A stretch of DNA of 64,000 nt, taken from NCBI GenBank assembly GCA_934317845.1, contig CAKRES010000008.1, positions 44,196 through 108,195 on the forward strand, read 5' to 3'. This document shows, piece after piece, positions 45,601-54,231 of this stretch (positions within the stretch are counted from its first letter, which is position 1; every line of letters starts with the position of its first letter). A program made the translations under genes and the position numbers. The stretch comes from an uncultured Lachnospiraceae bacterium (GTDB lineage: Bacteria; Bacillota; Clostridia; Lachnospirales; Lachnospiraceae). Under the pieces are notes generated by a model. The model made no database searches, was not told the DNA's origin, and saw nothing but the letters and a program-made list of their open reading frames with translations.

Positions 45601-46105
45601 AGTCCTCTCCAAATATGTCCTGTAAGGAGAGGGCTGCCTTTTTTGCTTCTTCGTAGAAGCCTCGTTTTAAATACGTTGCTACTTCTCCCGCAAGGCATCC
45701 GGAAAGTGCAATGATCCCTTCATGATATTGACGCATAAGCTCCCGATCCACACGTGGTTTATAATAAAAACCTTCCGTAAAACCTTTGGAAACAACTTTC
45801 ATCAGATTGTGATAACCAACATCATTTTCAGCAAGCAGCACCAGATGGTGATAACGACTTTCGTCCTTTCCACTCTCCCGGTCAAAACGGGAACCTGGTG
45901 CTACATATACCTCACAACCAATAATAGGTTTGATCCCCTCTGCCTTACACGCTTTATAAAAATCAATCACACCATACATCACACCGTGATCTGTAATAGC
46001 AAGACTATCCATATGAAGCTCTTTTGCACGATGTACCAGTTCCTTGATCTTACTGGCTCCATCTAACAGACTGTATTCCGTATGCACATGCAAATGTGTA
46101 AACAT
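42617..46105 (-). CDS. dnaE: DNA polymerase III subunit alpha (DnaE)
   Basis: The 1162-residue replicative or lagging-strand polymerase has an N-terminal PHP domain (THLHVHTEYSLLDG, 3-16), the polymerase core with catalytic aspartates in PDIDVDF (about 403-409), GPGRGSSAGS, the Y-family-unlike C-family fingers, a helix-hairpin-helix segment and a C-terminal OB domain. An alternative ATG two codons upstream lies inside the Shine-Dalgarno region; GGAGG is spaced 6 nt from the ATG at 46105, so I use that. Firmicutes usually also have PolC, so this is probably DnaE beside PolC elsewhere. Confidence 0.97.
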   Translation of the reverse strand: MFTHLHVHTEYSLLDGASKIKELVHRAKELHMDSLAITDHGVMYGVIDFYKACKAEGIKPIIGCEVYVAPGSRFDRESGKDESRYHHLVLLAENDVGYHNLMKVVSKGFTEGFYYKPRVDRELMRQYHEGIIALSGCLAGEVATYLKRGFYEEAKKAALSLQDIFGEDSFFLELQDHGIAEQQTVNQGLLRMHQETGIPLVATNDSHYTYEQDQVAHDILLCIQTGKLVSDTNRMRYEGGQYYLKSEEEMRALFPYAPEAIENTHRIAMRCQVEITFGEQKLPHYEVPDHKSAEQYLRELCEAGFEKRYAVLPEKYTREQLRERMEYELSTIKNMGYVDYFLIVWDFIHYARENGIAVGPGRGSSAGSMVAYCLEITNIDPMKYQLLFERFLNPERVTMPDIDVDFCYERRQEVIDYVVQKYGKDKVVQIVTFGTMSAKMVIRDVGRVLNLPYAKVDAIAQLIPGGKDITIDKAMQGSRELKELYENDPEVTDLIQMAKRLEGLPRHSSTHAAGVVIGSKPLDEFVPLSKGTENAITTQFTAPVIEELGLLKMDFLGLRTLTVIQNAVSMAVRNTGEDIDIDHIDFNDPDVYQMLGNGQCEGCFQLESDGMKSFMKELKPQNIEDIIAGISLYRPGPMDFIPRYIKGKENKESIHYECEELREILEPTYGCIVYQEQVMQIVMKLAGYTLGKSDLVRRAMSKKKEEAMERERKSFVYGNPEEGVDGCVARGIKEEVAQHIFDEMTDFAKYAFNKSHAAVYAVVAYQTAYLKYHYPQEFMAALLSSVIHSIPKISEYIYHCRQIGITILPPDVNEGEGNFLAVNGTIRYGMYAIKSVGKSVVDEIIRERKKRGPYKDLYDFVERLSSKEVNKRTLESLIKAGALDCFGATRKQLMQVYARVIDSVTQEKKKTITGQMSLFDMMAGEEQNKRITMPDCGEYVQDVKYAFEKEVLGIYASGHPLDEYAERMKQNTTATSLDFVMDEAGVCRVKNQHTVVVGGMIEQVTVKTTRRGQQMAFLRLQDLFGSLEVVVFTKDYEMNKRLLVQDAKLYIRGRVSIDGGGAKVVCERMVSFEEVPKELWLQFADIESFTVQKEELYELLLQYQEEYKTAMPVIVYSKKERAINRLPRAYYVRYEKELLELLSSRYGEDNVRIKEKGIENMR

Positions 46106-46123
46106 AGGCATCCTCCCATTCTT

Positions 46124-46921
46124 TTAGCAGTCACGCGCTTTTTTCGTACATGCTTTCATAGCTTCGATCACACTGCTGCGAAATCCTTTCTCTTCCAAAA
46201 CACGAACTGCTTCAATCGTTGTTCCCCCCGGAGAACATACCATATCTTTCAGCTCACCAGGATGTTTTCCGGTCTCCAGTACCATTTTGGCACTTCCGAG
46301 TACTGCCTGTGCGGCAAATTCATATGCCTGCTTACGCGGCATACCATCCGCAACAGCCGCATCTGCCATTGCCTCAATAAACAGAAATACATAAGCAGGA
46401 GAACTTCCGCTCACGGATACCACCACATCCATCAGATGCTCCGGAACCTGCTGTGCCATACCAAAGCACTCTAACACATCACAGACGAGTTTCTGCTCCT
46501 CCTCATGCATACTGTCAGAAAGCGTGTATCCGGTAATTCCCTCTCCTACTAATGCCGGAGTATTCGGCATCGTACGCACCAGCTTGTACTCTGAACTGCC
46601 AAACTGATCTGCCAGCCAGCGGATCGTTTTGCCCGGTGCTATAGATATGATGACCGCCTCTTTGTTTACCTCATTTTTAATCTGACCGATCACATCTTCA
46701 TAAAAGACCGGTTTTACCGCAAGGATCAATACATCTGCCTGCTGTGCTACCTCACAATTATCTAATGTTGTCCTGATCCCGTAGGTACTCGCTGCTTCCT
46801 CCAGCGTTCTTTCCGTTCTTGCCGACGCAATAATATCCTCCGGTTTGCAAAATACTTTATTGATCATGCCACCGATCATCGCCTGTGCCATATTACCGCA
46901 GCCAATAAATCCAATCTTCAT
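46124..46921 (-). CDS. proC: Pyrroline-5-carboxylate reductase
   Basis: ProC reduces pyrroline-5-carboxylate to proline with NAD(P)H. The 265-residue protein starts with the Rossmann loop IGFIGCGNMAQAMIGG (3-18) and contains VRTMPNTPALVGEG (about 115-128). Its C-terminal proline-binding signature runs ELKDMVCSPGGTTIEAVRVL (about 223-242). An AGGAGG RBS precedes the ATG. It heads a run with dnaE and the TrmH-family gene. A terminator-like hairpin stands just upstream, as in an attenuated leader. Confidence 0.96.
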   Translation of the reverse strand: MKIGFIGCGNMAQAMIGGMINKVFCKPEDIIASARTERTLEEAASTYGIRTTLDNCEVAQQADVLILAVKPVFYEDVIGQIKNEVNKEAVIISIAPGKTIRWLADQFGSSEYKLVRTMPNTPALVGEGITGYTLSDSMHEEEQKLVCDVLECFGMAQQVPEHLMDVVVSVSGSSPAYVFLFIEAMADAAVADGMPRKQAYEFAAQAVLGSAKMVLETGKHPGELKDMVCSPGGTTIEAVRVLEEKGFRSSVIEAMKACTKKARDC

Positions 46922-46939
46922 CTTATTCTCCTCCTAATC

Positions 46940-46978
46940 AAAAAAACACAGTCCTGGATGGACATTCCAAGACTGTGT
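46940..46978 (-). terminator. Terminator or attenuator hairpin upstream of proC
   Basis: On the minus strand ACACAGTC and GACTGTGT, with an inner TGGA/TCCA pairing, are followed by seven T residues and, within 20 nt, by the proC ribosome-binding site. No minus-strand gene ends here, so it is probably a leader attenuator of proC rather than the end of another gene. Confidence 0.6.
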
Positions 46979-47203
46979 GAATACCAGTAGATCTATGATA
47001 CAACCAATGTTCGCAAATAACGAATACTGAAAAAGAATATGTAGATACTGTGTTAAAACGTTTCTCTATATTTTTCACAATCTTCTTTATCTACAGATAT
47101 TATTATATCTGGTTTACATGCAGAATGCAAGAAAAAGTTTACAATTTATTGAGAGATTTTTTCGATATTTTCGGCTATTTTAATACAAAAATTCATTTTC
47201 CGC
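46979..47203. other. Non-coding gap between proC leader and XRE gene
   Basis: This AT-rich stretch holds no credible gene on either strand. It should contain the 5' part of the proC transcript and its promoter (minus strand), which I could not place with confidence, and ends at the promoter of the XRE gene. Confidence 0.5.
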
Positions 47204-47232
47204 TTGATTCATCAGTACATACTAATTATAAT
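47204..47232 (+). promoter_or_regulatory. Promoter of the small XRE gene
   Basis: TTGATT (47204-47209), 17-nt spacer, TATAAT (47227-47232), about 33 nt before the ATG. Confidence 0.7.
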
Positions 47233-47264
47233 AGATGTATCAATTCATAAGGAGATTTACACAA

Positions 47265-47627
47265 ATGACAAAAAAACAATCATTTCAAAAGGAGTGCGGA
47301 TATATTCTAAAAGAATACCGCCTTAAAAACAAACTTTCTGTATCTGATGTCATTTCGTATCTGGCAAAGCAAGGAGTACAAAACATCCATGAATCCGCTT
47401 ACTATAACTGGGAACAAGGACTGTCCCTGCCAAATACCTGTACCTTTTTGCATTTATGCCGCCTCTATCAGATTTATGATATCTTAACAACCTTTCACAT
47501 TCCGCTTCCTGATACCTGCGATGATGTCTTTCGCTGCCTTACCCGAGATGAATATGTATTACTGCTTGCATACCGCCTGCATCCGGAGATGCATCTTGCT
47601 GTCCAACAGCTTTTAAATTTAACCTGA
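47265..47627 (+). CDS. Small XRE-type helix-turn-helix protein
   Basis: A 120-residue protein with one XRE-like HTH at about residues 10-65 (ILKEYRLKNKLSVSDVISYL, and the conserved W/G in NWEQGLSLPN). It is probably a DNA-binding regulator. The C-terminal 55 residues match nothing I recognise. An in-frame ATG 30 nt upstream is possible, but AAGGAG is placed for this one (10 nt). Monocistronic, with a sigma-A promoter and a long shared terminator. Target genes are unknown. Confidence 0.8.
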   Translation: MTKKQSFQKECGYILKEYRLKNKLSVSDVISYLAKQGVQNIHESAYYNWEQGLSLPNTCTFLHLCRLYQIYDILTTFHIPLPDTCDDVFRCLTRDEYVLLLAYRLHPEMHLAVQQLLNLT

Positions 47628-47653
47628 TCTATATTGCATTTGCATTGCTTTAT

Positions 47654-47712
47654 AAAAAAGTGTTCCTATCCATACCGGTAATTTTAATACCAGATGATAA
47701 GAACACTTTTTT
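47654..47712. terminator. Long bidirectional terminator between XRE gene and dapL
   Basis: AAAAAAGTGTTC with GAACACTTTTTT at the base and further imperfect pairing inside make a hairpin of nearly 60 nt, with A and T tracts on both sides, between converging genes. Confidence 0.85.
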
Positions 47713-47723
47713 ACTTTTATGGT

Positions 47724-48938
47724 TTAAATATTTTTGATACGTTCAATTGCTTTTAAGGTATTTTCATAAGAACCAAATGCAGTTAGACGGAAATAGCCTT
47801 CTCCGGATGGTCCAAAGCCGGATCCTGGTGTTCCTACTACATGTGCTTTTTCTAACAAAAGATCAAAGAACTCCCAGCTCGTCATCTCATTTGGAGTCTT
47901 CAGCCAGATGTATGGCGCATTTACACCACCGGATACCGTGTAACCAGCTTCCTTTAATCCGGCAAGAATGGTTGCCGCATTTTTCTGGTAATAGCCTACC
48001 TGCTCCTTCAACTGTGCCTTTCCCTCTTCAGTATAAACGGCTGCACCTGCCTGCTGGATAATATATGGGGCACCGTTGAACTTCGTTCCATGTCTTCTTG
48101 CCCAAAGTGCATTTAGCGAAACATCACCGCACTTTAAATCTTTTGGGACAACGGCATAACCAAGACGTGTTCCGGTAAATCCGGCATTTTTAGAAAAGCT
48201 TCTCAACTCGATCGCGCAGGTCTTTGCTCCCTCACACTCATAGATTGTATGTGCTACATCATCTTCTGTGATATAGGCTTCGTATGCTGCATCATAAATA
48301 ATGCAGGCACCTATTTTGTTTGCATAATCTACCCATTCCTGCAACTGGCTCTTTGTGATCGTAGATCCGGTCGGATTGTTTGGAAAACACAAGTAAATAA
48401 TATCCGGGTTCTCCTTTGGAAACTCTGGTGCAAAATTTGTTGCAGCAGTACATGGCATATAGATCACATCACTAAAACGCTCGGTGTCAGGATTGTATGT
48501 TCCGGCTCTTCCTGCCATTACATTGGTATCCACATAAACAGGATATACCGGATCACAGACTGCAATCTTATTATCCAGTCCAAAAATCTCCTGAATATTA
48601 CCGGAATCACTCTTGGCACCATCACTTACAAAGATTTCGTCAATTGACATATCTACGCCACGCGCCTTAAAATCATTGGTTACGATCGCCTCTCTTAAAA
48701 AAGGATATCCTAAATCCGGAGCATAACCTTTGAATGTCTTTTCATCTGCCATCTCATCCACTGCCTCATGCAGACGCTTGATGATCGCAGGGGCGAGTGG
48801 CCTTGTCACATCGCCAATTCCTAAACTGATCACTTCTACCCCTTCATTTGCCGCTTTGTAAGCAGCCACCTTTTTAGCAATTGTAGAAAACAGATAGCTT
48901 CCTGGCAACTTTAAATAATTTTCATTGATCTGAAACAT
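47724..48938 (-). CDS. dapL: LL-diaminopimelate aminotransferase
   Basis: DapL converts tetrahydrodipicolinate directly to LL-diaminopimelate, using glutamate, in lysine and peptidoglycan synthesis. The 404-residue protein starts FQINENYLKLPGSYLF (2-17), has ISLGIGDVTRPL, NNPTGSTI at about 187-194, and the PLP lysine in ELRSFSKNAGFTGTRLGY (about 246-263). These are the DapL signatures. It is the last gene after glnA and the ANTAR regulator (20-nt gap) and shares a terminator. Grouping with glnA links it to nitrogen supply. Confidence 0.96.
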   Translation of the reverse strand: MFQINENYLKLPGSYLFSTIAKKVAAYKAANEGVEVISLGIGDVTRPLAPAIIKRLHEAVDEMADEKTFKGYAPDLGYPFLREAIVTNDFKARGVDMSIDEIFVSDGAKSDSGNIQEIFGLDNKIAVCDPVYPVYVDTNVMAGRAGTYNPDTERFSDVIYMPCTAATNFAPEFPKENPDIIYLCFPNNPTGSTITKSQLQEWVDYANKIGACIIYDAAYEAYITEDDVAHTIYECEGAKTCAIELRSFSKNAGFTGTRLGYAVVPKDLKCGDVSLNALWARRHGTKFNGAPYIIQQAGAAVYTEEGKAQLKEQVGYYQKNAATILAGLKEAGYTVSGGVNAPYIWLKTPNEMTSWEFFDLLLEKAHVVGTPGSGFGPSGEGYFRLTAFGSYENTLKAIERIKNI

Positions 48939-48958
48939 GATCGTTCCTCCTTTTTTTA

Positions 48959-49498
48959 CTAATATATATTTAATACGTCCCGTGCGGTCACCACAAGACT
49001 GGTTCCATGATCCATACTTTTCTTTTGCAGATAACGGTGCGCATCCCGTTCGGAAAATCCTTCCCGCATCAGCATTGCCTTGGCATGCTCGATCACAGCA
49101 ATCTCCTCTTCGCTGCGAATCTTCGGCTGCGATTTCCGTTTTTTCCGCCGCTCATAAAGCCGGTCGATCATCAGATTGACATTGTCCACCAGCTCATATG
49201 CTTTAAACGGCATTCCCATACATACTACCTCAGATTCCTCAATCTCTGCCCGATGATTTTGAGACGCCAAAACCAGCATTTCAAATGTATCCGGCAGATA
49301 CTCACGAAGCTCCGAATATACCATATCCACATACTGATACCCACAGATTACCAGTCCATCGTCCAGATTGTCTGTTGTGGCAATGACTTGTGCACCGGTA
49401 CTACAAACAGATGTAACGTCTATACCATTTCTTATTAAAAGACTTCGTATGCTTTTTCCAATATCACTTTTCGGAAAAAGGATCATTACATTTATCAT
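48959..49498 (-). CDS. ANTAR-domain response regulator
   Basis: The 179-residue protein has an N-terminal receiver-like domain (about 1-120) that lacks a clear phospho-acceptor context, and a C-terminal ANTAR domain (about 127-178; RSEEEIAVIEHAKAMLMREG, then a conserved Ala in ERDAHRYLQKKSM). ANTAR proteins bind paired RNA hairpins and prevent transcription termination, often in nitrogen genes. It lies between glnA (33 nt) and dapL (20 nt), so glnA-region control is likely. The target leader is not proven. Confidence 0.92.
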   Translation of the reverse strand: MINVMILFPKSDIGKSIRSLLIRNGIDVTSVCSTGAQVIATTDNLDDGLVICGYQYVDMVYSELREYLPDTFEMLVLASQNHRAEIEESEVVCMGMPFKAYELVDNVNLMIDRLYERRKKRKSQPKIRSEEEIAVIEHAKAMLMREGFSERDAHRYLQKKSMDHGTSLVVTARDVLNIY

Positions 49499-49531
49499 TT
49501 TTTCACCTCTGCCACAGTATGTTTTTTATCG

Positions 49532-50860
49532 CTATACCCGATACAAATACTCCTCAATCTCCCACGGTGTTACCTGGGATGTATAATTCATCCACTCTGC
49601 CTGCTTCGTCTGGATATACATACGGCTGGCATGCTCGCCCAGCACCTTCTGCAAATAGATGTCTTTTTCAAATTCCTTCACTGCTTCAAACAAATTGATC
49701 GGAAGTCTTTTGATCTTAAGATTTTCTCGCTCCTCCTCTGTCATATCGTAAATATTTGTTTTAACCTCACTTGGCACTTCCATCTGTTTTTCAATTCCAT
49801 CAAGGCCTGCCGCCAGACATACTGCCAATGCAAGATATGGATTCGTCGCAGTGTCCGGGCTACGAAGTTCTACTCTTGTGCTGGCACCTCTGGCTGCCGG
49901 AATACGGATCAATGGACTACGATTGGTTCTGGACCACGCAACATACACCGGTGCCTCATAGCCACACACTAACCGCTTATAGGAATTGACAAGCGGATTG
50001 GTGATCAGACTCATGCCACTGGCATGATGCATCAGACCTGCAATAAACTGATGCGCTTCCTTACTTAATCCGTCCTCTGAGGAACTGTCTGCAAAAATAT
50101 TCTTTCCCTCTTTGCTTAGGGACATGTTCACATGCATACCGGAACCCTGTACGCCAAATACCGGTTTTGGCATAAAGCTCGCAAACAAACCGTGCCGCTT
50201 GGCAATAGAACGAACTACCAGCTTAAAAGTCACGATATTATCTGCCGTCTTTAATGCATTGTCATACTTAAAATCAATCTCATGCTGGGCTGGTGCCATC
50301 TCATGATGAGAGGTTTCAATGGTAAATCCCATTTTCTCCAGAGCAAGTACCATATCACGACGTGCATTTTCTCCAAGATCAAGCGGTCCTAAATCAAAAT
50401 ACCCCGCCTTTTCATGTGTCAGCGTCGTCGGTCGTCCCTCATCATCCGTGTGGAATAAAAAGAACTCACACTCCGGTCCTACTTCAAATACATAGCCCAT
50501 ATCTGCCGCCCGCTTTAATTCGCGTTTTAAAATGTAGCGGGGATCACCCTCAAACGGTGTTCCATCAGGATTATATACGTCGCAGATCAAACGGGCTACC
50601 TTTCCCACCTGTGGTCTCCATGGAAAAATCTCAAATGTATCCCGATCCGGATACAAATACATATCTGATTCTTCAATCCCTACAAACCCTTCAATAGAAG
50701 AACCATCAAACATGATCTTGTTATCCAATGCTTCCTCTAAATGGCTTGAAGTAATGGCAACGTTTTTCATCGTACCGTGTGCATCTGTAAACTGCAAACG
50801 GATAAACTCGACATCATTTTCTGCCACTAAGTCAATAATATCCTGCTTAGTATATCGCAT
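49532..50860 (-). CDS. glnA: Glutamine synthetase type I
   Basis: Glutamine synthetase joins ammonia and glutamate using ATP. The 442-residue GSI protein has the N-terminal FTDAHGTMKNVAIT (24-37), FDGSSIEGF (51-59), GPECEFFLF, the signature MPKPVFGVQGSGMHVNMSL (about 231-249) and NRSPLIRIPAARG. The length and lack of the adenylylation insert fit the GSI-alpha group, which is regulated by feedback and transcription. It heads glnA-ANTAR-dapL. Its leader carries a terminator-like palindrome discussed separately. Confidence 0.97.
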   Translation of the reverse strand: MRYTKQDIIDLVAENDVEFIRLQFTDAHGTMKNVAITSSHLEEALDNKIMFDGSSIEGFVGIEESDMYLYPDRDTFEIFPWRPQVGKVARLICDVYNPDGTPFEGDPRYILKRELKRAADMGYVFEVGPECEFFLFHTDDEGRPTTLTHEKAGYFDLGPLDLGENARRDMVLALEKMGFTIETSHHEMAPAQHEIDFKYDNALKTADNIVTFKLVVRSIAKRHGLFASFMPKPVFGVQGSGMHVNMSLSKEGKNIFADSSSEDGLSKEAHQFIAGLMHHASGMSLITNPLVNSYKRLVCGYEAPVYVAWSRTNRSPLIRIPAARGASTRVELRSPDTATNPYLALAVCLAAGLDGIEKQMEVPSEVKTNIYDMTEEERENLKIKRLPINLFEAVKEFEKDIYLQKVLGEHASRMYIQTKQAEWMNYTSQVTPWEIEEYLYRV

Positions 50861-50884
50861 AAATACTACCTCCTATCCTCTTCT

Positions 50885-50983
50885 AAGAAAACAACAGGCA
50901 AATGCCTGACTATCTATGAATTCTTCTCTGCACCGTTTTCCCGGCGCACGCTCTCATTTTATCATAGGAAGCCTGCATTTGCC
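50885..50983 (-). promoter_or_regulatory. Candidate control leader of glnA
   Basis: On the minus strand, the palindrome CAGGCATTTGCCTG (complement 50895-50908) is followed by a T-rich tract (complement 50885-50894), like a small terminator just before the glnA RBS. GGCAAATGC further upstream (complement 50975-50983) could pair with the palindrome and open the terminator, or the two copies may be protein-binding sites. The upstream copy also overlaps a possible promoter (TGGCAA-17-TAAAAT). The function is inferred. Confidence 0.45.
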
Positions 50984-51036
50984 ATATTATTTTCCTGTAT
51001 TTATTTTAGGTTGCCCTGTTTATTCTTTGACTCAGA

Positions 51037-54000
51037 TTAAATAGAGGCAATATCGATCACCTGAAGATCTTTGGTACCACTCTCCAGGCTGGTAAGCAAT
51101 GCAGCAGCCGTATCTAATGATGTCAGACAGGTAACACCTGTCTCGATCGCATGGCGACGGATCAGGAATCCATCACGGCTCTTATCAATACCCTGATTTG
51201 GCGTATCGATAACAAGATCAATATCATGCTGCAGGATCAGATCCAATAACGTTGGGGACTCCTGCTCGATCTTATTGATCGGATGTGCATTTACTCCATT
51301 TTTATTGAGTACCTTACAGGTACTTCTGGTAGAATAGATCTCATAACCCAGTGCCTGGAAGCGACGACCGATGTCAACAGCATCCAGCTTATCAGAATCT
51401 TTTACTGTCAGGATCATCTTCTTATGCTTTGGAAGATCTACACCTGCACCTAAAAATGCTTTATAAAGAGCAGCATTAAAGTTACGGCTCACACCAAGGC
51501 ACTCTCCGGTTGATTTCATTTCCGGTCCTAAGCTGATCTCTGCGCCTCTTAATTTCTCAAAGGAGAATACCGGCATCTTGATCGCAATATACTCGCTTGG
51601 TTTCTGTAATCCAGGCTCATATCCCAGATCACTGATCTTCGCTCCGACAATTACTTTGGAAGCCAGATCTACGATTGGAATACCCGTTACCTTACTGATA
51701 TATGGTACCGTTCTGGAAGAACGAGGATTTACCTCGATCACATATACCTCATCCTGATATACAATAAACTGGATGTTGATCAGACCAATTACGTGAAGGG
51801 ACTTTGCGAGTTTTCTCGTATAGTCTACGATGACTCTCTGGCACTTGTCGGAAATACTCTGTGCCGGATATACGGAAATACTGTCTCCGGAATGGATACC
51901 TGCACGCTCCACATGCTCCATGATACCAGGGATCAGAATGTCCTCACCATCACATACGGCATCAACTTCCACCTCTTTGCCCATCAGATACTTATCGATC
52001 AGGATCGGATGCTCCTGCTTGTGCTGGGTAATGACATCCATAAATTCGATAATATCTTTATCGGAAATAGCAATCTGCATACCTGCTCCACCAAGCACAT
52101 AAGATGGACGGATCAGAACCGGATATCCCAGTCCCTGTGCAGCTTCCAATGCTTCTTCACAAGTAAATACGGTCGTTCCTTTTGGTCTTGGAATACAACA
52201 TTCCTCCAAGATCTCATCAAACAGCTCGCGATCCTCAGCCGCATCTACATTTTCTGCACTGGTTCCTAAGATCTTTACTCCCATCTTAAGAAGTGCTTCC
52301 GTCAGCTTGATCGCGGTCTGACCACCAAACTGTACGACTGCACCGTCCGGTTTTTCCAGATTCACGATGGCTTCCACATCCTCTGCGGTAAGCGGCTCAA
52401 AGTATAATTTATCTGCAATATCAAAGTCCGTAGAAACGGTCTCAGGATTGTTGTTTACGATAATGGTTTCATAACCCATATCCTTGAAGGACCAGACACT
52501 GTGTACGGAACAGTAGTCAAACTCGATACCCTGTCCGATACGGATCGGACCGGAACCTAATACCATGATACGTTTCTGCTGTTTGTCATCTGTCACTTCA
52601 TTTTCACTGCCATAGCAGGAATAATAGTATGGCGTAGAAGCCTCAAACTCTGCTGCACAGGTATCTACCATCTTGAATGCCGGATGGATGTCATACTCCA
52701 TACGAAGTGCTTTGATCTCTTCCTCTGCCTTTCCGGTAATCCGAGCGATCACCTCATCCGGAAATTCCTGACGCTTTGCTTTTAATAAAAGATCTTTGGT
52801 AAGTGGCTCTTTGGCAAGCTCGTTCTCTGTCTCTACCAAGATCGCGATCTTATCTAAGAACCAGATATCAATCTTGGTAATGCTGTGGATATGCTCTAAT
52901 GTCGTACCACGACGGATGGCTTCTGCCACTGCCCAGATACGGCGGTCATCTACTTTATAAAGTTCTTTTTCAATCTCTTCATCCGTAAATGTAGAAAACT
53001 CCTTATACTGCAGACTATCTACATGCTGCTCTAAAGATCGGATCGCTTTCATCAATGCACCCTCAAAGTTGGTACAGATACTCATGACCTCACCCGTTGC
53101 CTTCATCTGTGTGGTAAGGGTACGTTTTGCCTTGATGAATTTGTCAAATGGAAGTCTTGGAATCTTAACAACACAGTAATCGATCGTTGGCTCGAAACTT
53201 GCATAAGTTTTTCCGGTAATCGCATTTGGAATCTCATCCAGATCATATCCGAGTGCAATCTTTGCGGTTACCTTGGCGATCGGATAACCGGTCGCTTTAG
53301 AAGCCAGCGCAGAAGAACGGCTGACACGAGGATTTACCTCGATCACACAATACTCAAACGATTCCGGATGCAGTGCAAACTGCACGTTACATCCACCCGT
53401 AATATTTAATTCAGTGATAATATTTAACGCAGAGGTACGAAGCATCTGATACTCCTTATCTCCTAACGTCTGCGATGGTGCCACTACAATGGAATCGCCT
53501 GTGTGAACACCAACCGGATCCAAATTCTCCATATTACATACAGTGATACAGGTACCATTGGCATCACGCATTACCTCATACTCGATCTCTTTCCATCCGG
53601 CAATGCAACGCTCTACTAATACCTGACCTACACGACTTAAGCGAAGACCATTCTCGAGGATCTCACAGAATTCCTCCTCGTTCTCTGCAATTCCACCACC
53701 GGAACCACCCAACGTATACGCCGGACGAAGTACAACCGGATAACCGATCTTCTCAACAAATTTTAAACCTTCTTTTACTGAGGTAACGACCTCGGAAGGA
53801 GCGATCGGCTCCCCAATCTTTTCCATCGTATCTTTAAATTCCTGTCGATCCTCTGCTTTTTTGATCGTCTGGGAAGACGTACCGATCAGTTTGACATTGT
53901 TCTCCCGTAAAAATCCACATTCCTCCAATGCCATCGCAATATTTAATCCTGCCTGCCCACCAAGCGTTGGTAAAATACTGTCCGGCTGCTCTTTCTTGAT

Positions 54001-54231
54001 GATCTTTTCTACCACTTCATTGGTCAGTGGTTCAATGTATACTTTATCTGCAATATTTTTATCCGTCATGATCGTTGCAGGATTGGAGTTGACCAATACT
54101 ACTTCGATTCCTTCTTCTTGCAGAGAACGGCATGCCTGTGTACCAGCATAATCAAACTCTGCTGCCTGTCCAATGACAATTGGACCGGAACCAATTACTA
54201 AAACTTTTTTTATGTCATAATTTCTTGGCAT
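51037..54231 (-). CDS. carB: Carbamoyl-phosphate synthase large subunit
   Basis: CarB makes carbamoyl phosphate for arginine and pyrimidines from bicarbonate, ATP and ammonia passed from CarA. The 1064-residue protein shows two homologous ATP-grasp halves, each starting with a VLGSGP-type loop (VIGSGPIVIGQAAEFDYAG near 12-30 and VLGSGPIRIGQGIEFDYCS near 556), and a C-terminal MGS regulatory domain (about 930-1064). Length is normal. Its start overlaps the carA stop by 1 nt, so the subunits are translationally coupled. Confidence 0.98.
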   Translation of the reverse strand: MPRNYDIKKVLVIGSGPIVIGQAAEFDYAGTQACRSLQEEGIEVVLVNSNPATIMTDKNIADKVYIEPLTNEVVEKIIKKEQPDSILPTLGGQAGLNIAMALEECGFLRENNVKLIGTSSQTIKKAEDRQEFKDTMEKIGEPIAPSEVVTSVKEGLKFVEKIGYPVVLRPAYTLGGSGGGIAENEEEFCEILENGLRLSRVGQVLVERCIAGWKEIEYEVMRDANGTCITVCNMENLDPVGVHTGDSIVVAPSQTLGDKEYQMLRTSALNIITELNITGGCNVQFALHPESFEYCVIEVNPRVSRSSALASKATGYPIAKVTAKIALGYDLDEIPNAITGKTYASFEPTIDYCVVKIPRLPFDKFIKAKRTLTTQMKATGEVMSICTNFEGALMKAIRSLEQHVDSLQYKEFSTFTDEEIEKELYKVDDRRIWAVAEAIRRGTTLEHIHSITKIDIWFLDKIAILVETENELAKEPLTKDLLLKAKRQEFPDEVIARITGKAEEEIKALRMEYDIHPAFKMVDTCAAEFEASTPYYYSCYGSENEVTDDKQQKRIMVLGSGPIRIGQGIEFDYCSVHSVWSFKDMGYETIIVNNNPETVSTDFDIADKLYFEPLTAEDVEAIVNLEKPDGAVVQFGGQTAIKLTEALLKMGVKILGTSAENVDAAEDRELFDEILEECCIPRPKGTTVFTCEEALEAAQGLGYPVLIRPSYVLGGAGMQIAISDKDIIEFMDVITQHKQEHPILIDKYLMGKEVEVDAVCDGEDILIPGIMEHVERAGIHSGDSISVYPAQSISDKCQRVIVDYTRKLAKSLHVIGLINIQFIVYQDEVYVIEVNPRSSRTVPYISKVTGIPIVDLASKVIVGAKISDLGYEPGLQKPSEYIAIKMPVFSFEKLRGAEISLGPEMKSTGECLGVSRNFNAALYKAFLGAGVDLPKHKKMILTVKDSDKLDAVDIGRRFQALGYEIYSTRSTCKVLNKNGVNAHPINKIEQESPTLLDLILQHDIDLVIDTPNQGIDKSRDGFLIRRHAIETGVTCLTSLDTAAALLTSLESGTKDLQVIDIASI

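Noticed and set aside
50861..51036. Classical tandem ANTAR hairpins upstream of glnA
   Set aside because: The one clear hexaloop hairpin (loop GGAAAA) lacks the expected A at position 1 and G at position 4.
51793..52269. 158-residue plus-strand frame opposite carB
   Set aside because: Shadow of carB; no RBS or family resemblance.
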